A DNA stretch of 39,802 nt from Chloroflexota bacterium (GCA_012026785.1 VEOW01000084.1:1-39802), one strand, 5' to 3'. Positions 28,524-36,795 are shown, counted from the stretch's first letter. Program-made: numbers and translations. Notes: generated from the sequence alone by a model not told the origin.

Positions 28524-30206
28524 TCAGCCGCGCAGGTCTCGCCGATTGAAGGCCACCGCACCGAGCGCGATCCCACCGAGTGCGAGCATGATCGAGGCGA
28601 CGATCCCGACGGGATCCCACACCCCGACCATCGTCTGTCCATAGTGCGAGGTCAGCGCCAGGTCCTGCACGAGGTCGGGCAGGCCGAGCAGCGGCCCCAG
28701 CAGCTGGACGAACCAGGTGACGATCACGAACACGACGACGAACGGGGCCGCGGCACGGGTGCCGACGATGCCGCCGACGGCGTGACCGATGCCGACGAGT
28801 GCGGCGGCGTAAAGACCCAGCACGAGCGAGCCCGCGAGCGGCGTTGCGACGTCGCTGTCGGCGCCGCTGCTCGCGACGCCGAACCCGATGCCCAGCGCCG
28901 TGAGGGCGACGAACACGCCGACGCTGACGAGCATCCCGATCCCGCCGGCAACGGCCCAGCGGGCGCGCGCAAGCGGCGAGGCCAGGACCATCTCGAGCCG
29001 GCCCGAGGTCTCATCCGACGCCCAGCCGGCCACGAAGGTCGCGGCGGCCAGGCCAGCGAGGATGACGCCGAACTCGACGAACAGCAGCTGCAGGAACCCG
29101 CCGGCCGACGCGTAGTCGACGTTCGGGAAGATCGTCGACAGGATCTCGACGAACTGGGGCGAGTCGGCCAGCTGGGCCATGAAGCCGCGCGCCGCGCCGC
29201 CGAGCACCAGCCCGAAGAAGCCGACCCCGATCCCCCTCCAGGCGGCGGCGCCGAGATTGATGCTGATCGCTCGCGCCAGCGGACCGCCCAGCCCGAGCAG
29301 CGGGCGGGGCAGCGACGGGCTCGGCAGCGCCGTCGTCACGCCGATGTCCCGACGGGCGAACGCCTCGACCCCGATCGCGAGCATGATCCCGATCGCGACC
29401 GCCACGGTGAGGAGGGACGGCCAGTCGTAGACGCCGGCCAAAGCGACGTGGTTCGAGGTCCAGCCCCACCACGTCAGGTTGGCGAACGGCGCCAGCTCCG
29501 GCACCGGCGCCTGGTAGCCGTTGAGGATGAAGCCGGCGAAGGTCACGAAGCCGGCAAGGCCCGCGGCTGCGCCGCGGCCCACGAACGGGGCGAGAGCAAA
29601 GGCCAGCGCGCCGGAGGCGAGGGCGATGAGGCCGAGGACGGCAGCATAGCCGAAGGCCGACGCGACGCTGATCTCGTCGCCCGGCAGGACCGGGAAGGTG
29701 GCACCCGCGAAGGCGATCGAGACGAACGCCACCGCGACCGCGACCCCGAGCATCAGGACGTGTCCCGACAGCTTCTCGATCGCGATCCGGCGGCGCGATC
29801 GGCCGGTCGCCGCGACAAACTCGAGGCTGCCCCGCTGGGCCTCCCCGGCGAGCGTCCCCGACAGGGCGAGGATCGACCACAGGCTGACGACGAGCGGGAA
29901 GAAGACGCCGTACTTGTACTGGAGGTAGCCGCCGAGCGTACCGACGTTGACGACCTTGCCGGCCATGCCCTGCAGGATCGGCGGCACGGCCGCGACGATG
30001 TTCTCGAGCTCGGCGCGAGACGTCGGGGTGTTGAACTCGGTGACGATCGCCTTGCTGACGCCGACGAACACGAGCCCCAGGAGGCCGGCCGTGATGATCG
30101 TCGCACGACTGGAATCGCGGATGGTCTTGGCGAAGACGCTGCCGAAGCCGTAGATCCGGCTCCAGACCGAAGGCCCGCGCGGGACGGCCTGGGTCGCGGC
30201 GGTCAT
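28524..30206 (-). CDS. ABC-2 type exporter permease, 560 aa
   Basis: A large integral membrane protein with about twelve hydrophobic segments in two similar halves. Each half has a GxxLEFxxATGRSRRRIAIEKL or ETSGRLEMVLASPLARARWAVA block before its later segments, as in ABC-2 exporters of the polyketide-antibiotic (tetronasin-type) group. The ATG at 30206 overlaps the stop of the ATPase gene as ATGA, so the two form one transporter. The exported compound is unknown; drug or lipid export is plausible. The GbsR-type regulator upstream likely controls it. Confidence 0.85.
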   Translation of the reverse strand: MTAATQAVPRGPSVWSRIYGFGSVFAKTIRDSSRATIITAGLLGLVFVGVSKAIVTEFNTPTSRAELENIVAAVPPILQGMAGKVVNVGTLGGYLQYKYGVFFPLVVSLWSILALSGTLAGEAQRGSLEFVAATGRSRRRIAIEKLSGHVLMLGVAVAVAFVSIAFAGATFPVLPGDEISVASAFGYAAVLGLIALASGALAFALAPFVGRGAAAGLAGFVTFAGFILNGYQAPVPELAPFANLTWWGWTSNHVALAGVYDWPSLLTVAVAIGIMLAIGVEAFARRDIGVTTALPSPSLPRPLLGLGGPLARAISINLGAAAWRGIGVGFFGLVLGGAARGFMAQLADSPQFVEILSTIFPNVDYASAGGFLQLLFVEFGVILAGLAAATFVAGWASDETSGRLEMVLASPLARARWAVAGGIGMLVSVGVFVALTALGIGFGVASSGADSDVATPLAGSLVLGLYAAALVGIGHAVGGIVGTRAAAPFVVVFVIVTWFVQLLGPLLGLPDLVQDLALTSHYGQTMVGVWDPVGIVASIMLALGGIALGAVAFNRRDLRG

Positions 30207-31111
30207 CGGGCCACCGCCTCGACCGCCGTCTTGCCGTACTCGGCCAGGAAGGTCTCCTCGAGCGACGGCTCCCGGCTGACGAAGTCGGCCAGGTCATAGG
30301 CGGCCGCCGCGCGAACGACCGGCATGATGCTGCCCGAGACGCGCATCCGCAGCACGTGGTCCTCGGCCACGATGTCGGACACGCCAGCCAGCGAGGCGAA
30401 CGCCTCGACCGGGGCACCGTTCGTGAAGACGAGCTCGACCTGGTGGTGAGCCAGGTCGCGCAGCGACTCGGTTCGATCGACGCGGGTCAGGCGTCCCTCG
30501 CGGATGATGGCCACGCGGTCGCAGGTCCGCTCGACCTCGGACAGGATGTGCGAAGAGAGAAAGACCGTCCGGCCCTCGGCCTTGGCGTCTCGAATGACGC
30601 CGTAGAACTCCTGCTGGATCAGCGGGTCGAGGCCCGACGTTGGCTCATCGAGCAGCAGCAGGTCCGGCCGGTGCTGGAGGGCGATGACCAGCCCGATCTT
30701 CTGCTTGTTGCCCTTCGAGTACTCGCGGAATCGGCGCGACGGGTCGACGTCCAGCCGGGCGATGAGGTCGGCCTGGTAGGCCTTGTCGACGCCGCCCCGG
30801 AGGTTGGCGAAGTAGTCCAGCGTCTGGCCACCGGTGAGCTTGTCGTAGAGCACGAACTCGCCGGGCAGGTAGCCGACGCGGCGGTGGATCGCGACCGGGT
30901 CGGCCTGGGTGTCGATGCCGAAGATCGTGGCCCGGCCGCTCGTCGGCCGGATGTGGTCGAGCAGCGTCCGGATCATCGTCGTCTTGCCGGCGCCGTTGGG
31001 TCCGAGGAAGCCGAAGGCCTCCCCTTCCCGGACTTCGAGGTCGACGTCGATGCTGCCGCGGTGGCGGCCATAGGACTTCGTGAGCTTGTCGGTCTGGATG
31101 ACGGTCGTCAT
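30203..31111 (-). CDS. ABC transporter ATP-binding protein
   Basis: A 302-residue ATPase for the adjoining permease. Walker A is GPNGAGKTTM (37-46), the signature region is modified to YSKGNKQKIGLVIALQ, and Walker B is LLLLDEPTSGLDP. SSHILSEVERTCDRVAIIREGRL supplies the H-loop. The C-terminal 80 residues resemble those of drug-export ATPases (DrrA type). ATG 31111 is preceded by GAGGAA and begins exactly at the family start (TTVIQTDKLTKSYG), while the frame open upstream is a shadow of the regulator gene. Confidence 0.93.
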   Translation of the reverse strand: MTTVIQTDKLTKSYGRHRGSIDVDLEVREGEAFGFLGPNGAGKTTMIRTLLDHIRPTSGRATIFGIDTQADPVAIHRRVGYLPGEFVLYDKLTGGQTLDYFANLRGGVDKAYQADLIARLDVDPSRRFREYSKGNKQKIGLVIALQHRPDLLLLDEPTSGLDPLIQQEFYGVIRDAKAEGRTVFLSSHILSEVERTCDRVAIIREGRLTRVDRTESLRDLAHHQVELVFTNGAPVEAFASLAGVSDIVAEDHVLRMRVSGSIMPVVRAAAAYDLADFVSREPSLEETFLAEYGKTAVEAVAR

Positions 31112-31152
31112 GGGTTCCTCAGGGGGGACGTCGATCGTCCCCATCGAATGGC

Positions 31153-31626
31153 TCAGCTCGCCTTCGCGGTCGCTTCTCTCTCGGCGACGAAGCGCTCGAG
31201 GGCGGCGGGGATCTCGCGCTCGACGACGGCCACGAAATCGTGGGCCTCCTCGAGCCGGGCTCGAACGGGCGGCGGCTTGCCGCTCAACGCCTCGAGGCCC
31301 TGTTCGAGGATCTCTCGGAGCCGGCGGTAGATCGAGCCGGCGTTCGCGACGAAGGCCAGGAACGTACCCGGTGGCGCGCTCAGGTACTCCCGCCGGGCGC
31401 CACGCCGGCGCGTCCGGCGAAGAAACCCGATCGGCTCGAGCAGCCGGACCGTGCCGCTGATCGCGCCACGGCTGGCGTGCAGCTCCCGCGCAACCTCCTC
31501 GGCCGTCTGCTCGGGTGGGTCGCAGATCAGGAGGTAGCCCCATAGGCGGCCCGCCATCGGGGTCATGCCGTAGGTCGACATGAACTGCCCCATCGACTCC
31601 ACGAACCGCGCCTCGTCATTCGTCAT
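31153..31626 (-). CDS. GbsR/MarR-family transcriptional regulator
   Basis: A 157-residue winged-helix regulator. The segment RFVESMGQFMSTYGMTPMAGRLWGYLLICDPPEQTAEEVARELHASRGAISGTVRLLEPIGFLRR is typical of GbsR proteins, where the recognition helix is SRGAISGTVRLL. The C-terminal half is helical and would dimerise. It is the first gene of the regulator-ATPase-permease unit. ATG 31626 is preferred over the open frame upstream because a full -35/-10 promoter ends seven bases before it. Confidence 0.87.
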   Translation of the reverse strand: MTNDEARFVESMGQFMSTYGMTPMAGRLWGYLLICDPPEQTAEEVARELHASRGAISGTVRLLEPIGFLRRTRRRGARREYLSAPPGTFLAFVANAGSIYRRLREILEQGLEALSGKPPPVRARLEEAHDFVAVVEREIPAALERFVAEREATAKAS

Positions 31627-31633
31627 GTCGACG

Positions 31634-31662
31634 ATGCTAGAAGGTTCTGTAGTTTCAGTCAA
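31634..31662 (-). promoter_or_regulatory. Complete leaderless promoter of the GbsR-type regulator
   Basis: On the minus strand TTGACT (31657-31662), a 17-bp spacer and TAGCAT (31634-31639), then seven bases to ATG 31626. This is the best -35/-10 pair in the window and predicts transcription starting at the ATG. Confidence 0.7.
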
Positions 31663-31669
31663 TACTGAA
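31654..31669. promoter_or_regulatory. Palindromic operator candidate over the -35 of the GbsR-type gene
   Basis: TTCAGT and ACTGAA flank CAAT, giving a 16-bp perfect inverted repeat that overlaps the TTGACT box. Auto-repression by the regulator is the simplest reading. Confidence 0.5.
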
Positions 31670-31684
31670 CAGTTCGTCCGTCCC

Positions 31685-31717
31685 TGTCGCCCAGGAGCGC
31701 CAATCGACGTCCGAACA
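31685..31717 (+). repeat. 33-bp intergenic repeat, copy A
   Basis: Begins TGTCGCCCAGGAGCGCCAAT and ends CCGAACA. It differs from copy B at two of 33 positions. Confidence 0.75.
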
Positions 31718-31756
31718 ATGACGGCGACCGGGCTGCCAGGTCGTCGGCCGGTCGTT

Positions 31757-31789
31757 TGTCGCCCAGGAGCGCCAATCGGCGGCCGAACA
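31757..31789 (+). repeat. 33-bp intergenic repeat, copy B
   Basis: Direct copy of A, offset by 72 bp, with two substitutions near the 3' third. Confidence 0.75.
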
Positions 31790-31853
31790 GGGCTTCGGAC
31801 CTCCCTGGGCGTCTCCCCGCGGCCCGTTCGCGGCGCTGGCAGCGGCCTTGTCG

Positions 31854-31877
31854 GTCGATTGGCGCTCTAGAGCGACA
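31854..31877 (-). repeat. Partial inverted copy C of the intergenic repeat
   Basis: On the minus strand 24 bases match the left part of copy A with three substitutions. They create the perfect palindrome CGCTCTAGAGCG in the centre of this copy. Confidence 0.6.
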
Positions 31878-31976
31878 CTGGCGTCTGGCGGCACATGGCG
31901 GCGTGGCGCTGTAAGGAAGGCCCGTCCCCACACGGAACCGGGGTGGGCATCCGGAGAGACCGCCAGGGACGACGCT

Positions 31977-32774
31977 TCAGCGGAGCGCTGCGGCAATCGA
32001 CCGGGCGGTTTCGAGGTCCCGGGCGCCCTCGATCCGGTAGGTGACGCCGTTCGCGTTCCAGGCGAGCACGTTCCCGGTGAGGCGGATGGAGTCGACGACC
32101 ACCTCGCCATCCGCGTCCAGGTAGCCGATCGCGTGGAGGCCGCCGGCAATCCAGTAGCCCGGTTGGCCGTCGACGGTGACGCGTTCGAACGTCGTGACGC
32201 GCTGAATGAACTTGACGACCAGCTCCTCGTCGATGGATCCGGGGAGCTGCGTGATCAGGATGCCGACCGAGGGCACGTTCCCGGCCGGGTGCCGCGGCGT
32301 CGGCGGATAGACGAGGCTCGCCTGGCGCACGCCGGGGCGGAGGTCCTGCACCGCCGCGATCGGCCCATCAAGACCGACGCCCTCCGGGACCAGGACGTCG
32401 AACCGGGCCTCGGCGTCGAGCGATTCGAGGGGGACGAGCCGTCCGAGATCCAGGGTTTCGAACGGGCTGCCGACCGGCGGGCTGGCCGTCTCGCCGACGA
32501 AGATGATCCGGAGCCCCGGCAGGCCGAAGCCCAGCGCCGCGGCCAGCCCGGCCAGCACCAGCAGGGCGGCCAGGGCGATCAGGACGGCCCGTCGGACCGG
32601 CCGCCTGCCCAAGCTGGCAATCCATCGCGACCGCGCGGCGGGAGCCTCGAGGCGCAGCCGTGCCGCCCGCGCCAGGTCGACCCGCGGCGGTCGGGTCTCG
32701 AGCGACCGGCCCAGGTCGCGCAGGGCCAGCTCCAGGTCGGCGTCGCCGAGCCGGGCGAGCTCGAAACCGGTCAT
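31977..32774 (-). CDS. Anti-sigma-factor-like single-pass membrane protein
   Basis: A 265-residue protein. An N-terminal cytoplasmic part of about 60 residues (LELALRDLGRSLETRPPRVDLARAARLRLE) is followed by a membrane segment (about 63-86, AVLIALAALLVLAGLAAALGFGL). An outside domain of about 175 residues, rich in beta strands, ends SIDEELVVKFIQRVTTFERVTVDGQPGYWIAGG...NGVTYRIEGARDLETARSIA. That tail resembles DUF4367-type domains seen in sigma-linked membrane proteins. Its ATG overlaps the sigma-factor stop as ATGA, so it probably holds the sigma factor at the membrane. No zinc-type HxxxCxxC anti-sigma motif is present. Confidence 0.72.
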   Translation of the reverse strand: MTGFELARLGDADLELALRDLGRSLETRPPRVDLARAARLRLEAPAARSRWIASLGRRPVRRAVLIALAALLVLAGLAAALGFGLPGLRIIFVGETASPPVGSPFETLDLGRLVPLESLDAEARFDVLVPEGVGLDGPIAAVQDLRPGVRQASLVYPPTPRHPAGNVPSVGILITQLPGSIDEELVVKFIQRVTTFERVTVDGQPGYWIAGGLHAIGYLDADGEVVVDSIRLTGNVLAWNANGVTYRIEGARDLETARSIAAALR

Positions 32775-33274
32775 GGCTGCCCTCCCCCGCCGAGGGCCAG
32801 GCGCAGCCGTTCGAGGGCTCGCGACTGGCGCGACTTGACGGTGCCGCGCGGAATTCCGAGCGCCTCCGCGGTCTCCGCCTCGCCAAGATCGAGGAAGAAC
32901 CGGTAGCCGAGCACCAGCCGGTCGTCCTCGCGCAGCCTGCCGAGTGCCTCGAGCAGCGCCGCGCGGCGCTCGTGGACGAGGACCGCCGCCTCGGGCGACG
33001 GGGCCGCGTCGTCTCCGCGGCGGTCCTCGGCGAGGCGGAGGGCCACGCCAGCCCGGCGCTCCGCGGAACGCCGCCGGTTGCGTGCCTCGTTGGCGACGAT
33101 CCGGAGGATCCAGGGCCGAAACGGCGATCCCGTCCGAAAACGCGGGAGCGCGGCATGGGCCTTCACGAATGCCTCCTGCACGGCGTCCTCGGCCTCATCG
33201 GCATCGCGGGTGAGCAGCGCGGCCGTCCGCAGCGCCGCGTCCTGGTGACGACGCAGCAGGTCCTCGTAGGCCAT
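32771..33274 (-). CDS. ECF RNA polymerase sigma factor (N-terminus unresolved)
   Basis: Region 2 is visible as AYEDLLRRHQDAALRTAALLTRDADEAEDAVQEAFVKAHAALPRFRTGSPFRPWILRIVANEARNRRR. Region 4 is LGRLREDDRLVLGYRFFLDLGEAETAEALGIPRGTVKSRQSRALERLRLAL. Family-like sequence (ESELIERAQRGDVM) continues upstream of ATG 33274 to about 33315, yet no ATG, GTG or TTG lies between there and the cupredoxin stop. Earlier in-frame starts at 33478 and 33508 overlap the cupredoxin gene by more than 120 nt. The given start is therefore the minimum. It forms a pair with the anti-sigma-like gene. Confidence 0.85.
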   Translation of the reverse strand: MAYEDLLRRHQDAALRTAALLTRDADEAEDAVQEAFVKAHAALPRFRTGSPFRPWILRIVANEARNRRRSAERRAGVALRLAEDRRGDDAAPSPEAAVLVHERRAALLEALGRLREDDRLVLGYRFFLDLGEAETAEALGIPRGTVKSRQSRALERLRLALGGGGQP

Positions 33275-33353
33275 GACGTCGCCCCGCTGCGCGCGCTCGA
33301 TGAGCTCCGACTCTTCCGTTTGGACGGCCCTCCGAACGGCTGGTCCCGCGGGC

Positions 33354-33899
33354 CTACTCGCGACGGCGCCGAGTGACGAACCATAGCCCAGCGGCCCCCA
33401 GCACGAGGCCGAGCGCGCCGGCGCCGGCCGCGGCGACCCCGGCCATCGCGGGCGTCTCGGCCGTGGCCGTCCCGGCATCCGAGGCGGTGGCACTTGCCGC
33501 CACGTCACCGACGACGATCGCGCCGGTCATGCCTTCGTGGAGCGCGCAGGCATACGGGTAGATCCCCGGTCGCTCGAATGCGTACGACACGGTCGAACCG
33601 GGCTGGAGCTGGACGTCACGCGAGCCCCACTCCTGGTTGGCCCCGGTGATCAGGTGGCTGACGGCGCTGTCGTTGACGAAGGTGACGGTCGTGCCCGGCG
33701 CGACGCGGGCCACGGTCGGCGCGAAGTCACACAGGTTCGCCTGGATCTCGGAGGCGGCCCCGGCGCTGGAGGCCGGCATCTCGTAGCCGTGGAAGCACGG
33801 ATTGCCCGCGAGCGCCGACAGCGCGCCGGCGGTTGAGGCAGCGGCCGCAGCGACGATGACCGCTGCCAGGATCGTGAGACGGGTGAGCCGGACGGCCAT
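33354..33899 (-). CDS. Membrane-anchored cupredoxin (amicyanin/plastocyanin-like)
   Basis: A 181-residue exported blue-copper protein. Residues 1-31 form a signal peptide. The cupredoxin domain has His82 in AVSHLITG and the loop YACALHEGM with Cys118, His121 and Met124. That C-x2-H-x2-M spacing is as in amicyanin and pseudoazurin. Two more cysteines (35 and 57) could form a disulfide. A Ala/Thr-rich linker and a C-terminal membrane segment (about 152-174) ending WFVTRRRRE anchor it outside the cell. It likely carries electrons or binds copper; proximity to the sigma/anti-sigma pair suggests shared control. ATG 33899 is set by the signal peptide, with GAGGTCC upstream. Confidence 0.87.
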   Translation of the reverse strand: MAVRLTRLTILAAVIVAAAAASTAGALSALAGNPCFHGYEMPASSAGAASEIQANLCDFAPTVARVAPGTTVTFVNDSAVSHLITGANQEWGSRDVQLQPGSTVSYAFERPGIYPYACALHEGMTGAIVVGDVAASATASDAGTATAETPAMAGVAAAGAGALGLVLGAAGLWFVTRRRRE

Positions 33900-33982
33900 G
33901 GCTGGACCTCGAGTGCGGATCGATGTACCCCACATACACCGCCCGCCGCGTCGAGGTTCCCGCGCGCGCGAAATCGACCCCG

Positions 33983-35320
33983 TCAGCCCACCGGGGTGTG
34001 GGTCGCCGCGACGCTCTCGAGGTACGACTTGATCGTCGGGACGGCGGTCAGGACACGCTCGAAATAGGCGTTGACGGCCGCCATCGCGTCCTGCTGGACG
34101 CCGGCGATGCGCTCGGCGCGCGACGCGCCCCCCTGTTCCTGGCCCGTCAGGGCATCCCGCAGCTCCAGCAGGCGTCGAACCATGTCGCCCTCGGCGGGAC
34201 CCTCAAGCGCCGCGATGGCCGACATGATCAGCTGGTCGACCTGCGTGACGAGGGCCTCGGGTTCGAAGGCATCGCGCGCGTCGGCCGCCTCGTCGAGCGC
34301 CCGCAGCAGGGCGGCCAGCTGGTAGAGCGCCGTTGCCGGCTCGTCGAACAGCTCGCGGATGAAGGCCGCCTCGGCGAACCGCCCGGTGAGGCGGAAGATG
34401 TTGTACATCCGCCGCGCCGCCTTGCCGTAGTTCGGCGACTTGACGGTGTACTTGTAGACCTCTTCGGTCAGCTGCTCGACGTAGTCAGCGACCGCGTCGG
34501 CGCCCATCTGCTTGACGAGCTTGGAGAACAGCGGGATCGACTCGGTCTCGAGGTAGACCTCCTGGAAGTACGGGTCGAGGAAGCCGTCGAGGGGCGTGAT
34601 CGTCCCGTCCGGCGCCTCCCAGGTCGGGTCGAGCATGTTCGAAGCGTTGACCAAGCCACCTTCGACTGGATCGGCCAGCAGCCAGTCGAGCTTGCACCAG
34701 CCGGGCTCGCGCCCGGCGTCCTCCCAGCGCAGCTCCGCCCGGCTGCCGTCCGGTCGCTCGAAGGCGATGACGCCCTCGGCCACCTCGGCCGGCGTCCACG
34801 ACACGGCATGACCACGGCTGACTCGCTCGCCGCCGACGGTCCCCGCCTCCGGCCAGCTGCCGAACTTGATCTCCTGGAGTCGAAAGCCGGGACCGCTTCG
34901 GGTCGCGAGGGCCTTCTCGCGGACGACCTCTGCGAGCGTCCGGCACGCCTCCTCCCGGGTGGCCGCGCGGATGTGGACCCGTTCGAAGAAGTCGGCGTCG
35001 GCCGGGAAGCGCTGGATGCGGCTCTGGGCCGCCGAGCCCGATAACGCCAAAGCGGTGGTCACGGCAGGCGGACGGTCCTCGAAGCCCACGATCGCCGCCA
35101 TCCGCCGGAAGCGTTCGAGCTCGCCGGCGTCATGGTCGGCCATCGTGATCCGGTGGCCGTAGACCCCGGACGCGACGTCGACCTCCACCTCGCCGCCGGC
35201 CTCGGCCGTCATCGCGGCGATCCAGCGCTCCGCCTCCTCGCGGTCCAGCTCGACGCCCATCGCCTCGGCCGACTGCAGGAGCTTCGCCGTGGCGTCCTCG
35301 CGGGCGTTGACACGTGGCAT
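33983..35320 (-). CDS. Uncharacterised 445-aa protein with a nucleotidyltransferase-like signature
   Basis: I do not recognise a named family. Residues 92-113 (LSGSAAQSRIQRFPADADFF) fit the nucleotidyltransferase-fold pattern of a hydrophobic strand, Gly-Ser (95-96), 9-13 residues and then D-x-D (Asp108, Asp110). A candidate third acid is Glu150 in RLQEIKFGSW. The rest is largely helical, with conserved-looking blocks WCKLDWLLADPVEGGLVNASNMLDPTW and TVKSPNYGKAARRMYNIFRLTGRFAEAAFIRELFDEP. The former could bind nucleotide or RNA. There is no signal peptide or membrane segment. ATG 35320 has TAGGAT ten bases upstream. It is next to, but probably not in an operon with, the MFS gene. Confidence 0.75.
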   Translation of the reverse strand: MPRVNAREDATAKLLQSAEAMGVELDREEAERWIAAMTAEAGGEVEVDVASGVYGHRITMADHDAGELERFRRMAAIVGFEDRPPAVTTALALSGSAAQSRIQRFPADADFFERVHIRAATREEACRTLAEVVREKALATRSGPGFRLQEIKFGSWPEAGTVGGERVSRGHAVSWTPAEVAEGVIAFERPDGSRAELRWEDAGREPGWCKLDWLLADPVEGGLVNASNMLDPTWEAPDGTITPLDGFLDPYFQEVYLETESIPLFSKLVKQMGADAVADYVEQLTEEVYKYTVKSPNYGKAARRMYNIFRLTGRFAEAAFIRELFDEPATALYQLAALLRALDEAADARDAFEPEALVTQVDQLIMSAIAALEGPAEGDMVRRLLELRDALTGQEQGGASRAERIAGVQQDAMAAVNAYFERVLTAVPTIKSYLESVAATHTPVG

Positions 35321-35333
35321 CGTGGGCCGAATC

Positions 35334-36593
35334 CTACGAGCGCCGGGCACGCGCCTGCTCCTCGGGCGGGCGGACGCTGCGGAAGGTCGCGTAGACGAGG
35401 AGGTCGTAGACGATCTTCAGGCCGCCGGCGATGAAGAACGGCACGCCGAGGGCGGCGACGCTGAAGGCGAAGCCGGTGACCACGGGGCTGACCGCGCTGG
35501 CGGCGCTGCGGGCGACGTTGGTGATGCCCGCGGTCGCGGTTCGCTCGTCGGGATCGACGACGGCCATCGTGTAGGACTGGCGGGTCGGGACGTCCATCTG
35601 CGAGACGCTCATCCGGGCCAGGAAGAGCGCCACTGCCAGCCACGCGGTCGGCGCGAGCGGCACGAGCATCAACAGTACGTTCGACGGCAGGTGGGTGAAG
35701 ACCATCGTGTTCAGGAGCCCGATCCGACCGGCCAGCCAGCCGGCGGCGAGGAGCGACAGGCCGGACAGCACCCCGACCCAGAAGAAGATCACGCCGAGCA
35801 GCTCGGGGCTCATCCCCCAGCGGAGGTTGAACCAGAACGCGACCAGGGAGTGCACGACGAAGCCGCCGGCGAAGGCGTCGAGGGCGAAGCGCGCGGCGAG
35901 CCGCGCGACCGTCCCGCCCGAGCGGTGGATGCCGATGAACCGCCGCTCGGCCTGGAGCTTCACGGCCTCGACCCGCTCGGAGAGGCTCGCGAACAGGGCC
36001 AGGTTGGCCAGGCCGATCGCCGCGTACAGCACGAACAGCGGGCGGTAGGCGTCGGCGCCGGTCAGGCCCAGGCCGGCGAAGAAGCCGACGGAGCCCGCGA
36101 ACAGCGCGCCGGCGGCGCCGGCGAAGTTGGCGATCGTGTTGTAGACGCTGAACAGCCAGGTGCGTCGCTCGTTGCCGGTGGTCTGCGGCAGGACCGCCTG
36201 CTCGACGGTGTTGAAGACGCCGACCTCCGAGCTCGTGGCGCTGATCGTGCCGGTGAAGCCACCGAGCAGCAGCAGCCAGAAGTTGTCGGTGATCGCGAAC
36301 AGCAGGCCGCCGAGGACCATCAGACCGGCCATCGTCACCGCCGTCCGGCGCCGGCCGAACCGGTCGGCCATCAGCGACCAGAAGATCGTCATCACCGCCG
36401 AGCCCGCGATCGCGCAGGTCAGGATGACCCCGATCAGGAGCGGATCGAGCCCCAGCTCCCGCAGGTAGATCGCCAGGATGACCGCGAGATAGCCGTAGCC
36501 GAACGTCCGGAGGGCGCGCGTGAGCAGCAGCTTCTTGCCGTCACGGCTCAGCCAGCCGAGACGCCACGCGGAGCGGGTCGCCGGCTCAGCCAA
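35334..36593 (-). CDS. Major facilitator superfamily transporter
   Basis: A 419-residue transporter with twelve predicted membrane segments. The loop between segments 2 and 3 carries the MFS motif SLMADRFGRRRTAV. A matching helix pair follows in the second half (WLAGRIGLLNTMVFTHLPSN). ARMSVSQMDVPTRQSYTMAVVDPDERTATAGITNVARS resembles the multidrug and nickel/cobalt-like MFS groups of GC-rich bacteria. The substrate is unknown. TTG 36593 is the only start between an in-frame TGA and the first membrane segment. It is divergent from the acyl-CoA ligase gene. Confidence 0.87.
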   Translation of the reverse strand: MAEPATRSAWRLGWLSRDGKKLLLTRALRTFGYGYLAVILAIYLRELGLDPLLIGVILTCAIAGSAVMTIFWSLMADRFGRRRTAVTMAGLMVLGGLLFAITDNFWLLLLGGFTGTISATSSEVGVFNTVEQAVLPQTTGNERRTWLFSVYNTIANFAGAAGALFAGSVGFFAGLGLTGADAYRPLFVLYAAIGLANLALFASLSERVEAVKLQAERRFIGIHRSGGTVARLAARFALDAFAGGFVVHSLVAFWFNLRWGMSPELLGVIFFWVGVLSGLSLLAAGWLAGRIGLLNTMVFTHLPSNVLLMLVPLAPTAWLAVALFLARMSVSQMDVPTRQSYTMAVVDPDERTATAGITNVARSAASAVSPVVTGFAFSVAALGVPFFIAGGLKIVYDLLVYATFRSVRPPEEQARARRS

Positions 36594-36795
36594 TCTGAGG
36601 AAGCGTGGTCATTGATGCGACGGTACGACCAATCGGATAGGCCTCGCCAGTCGACTGTCCGCTTGATCCTCGCCGCTGGGTCCGCAAGGGCCAACGGTCA
36701 CAGACGCGAGGAAGCCTCGCCGAGACGATCGGCGCGCTCGGTCCCCCGACGCGAACGCGTCCTGGTGGTTGAATCGTCGGGCAAGGAGCACACCC

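Larger units (their letters stand above)
31663..31976. other. Intergenic region with three copies of a short repeat family, 314 bp
   Basis: No gene supported. It contains two direct copies (31685-31717, 31757-31789) and one inverted copy (31854-31877) of a repeat with the core GAGCGCCAATCG. Both flanking genes are on the minus strand, so it lies upstream of the GbsR gene and downstream of the anti-sigma-like gene. Confidence 0.55.

Noticed and set aside
31685-31877. CRISPR-like array
   Set aside because: Only two direct copies plus one inverted partial copy, unequal spacers and no cas genes.
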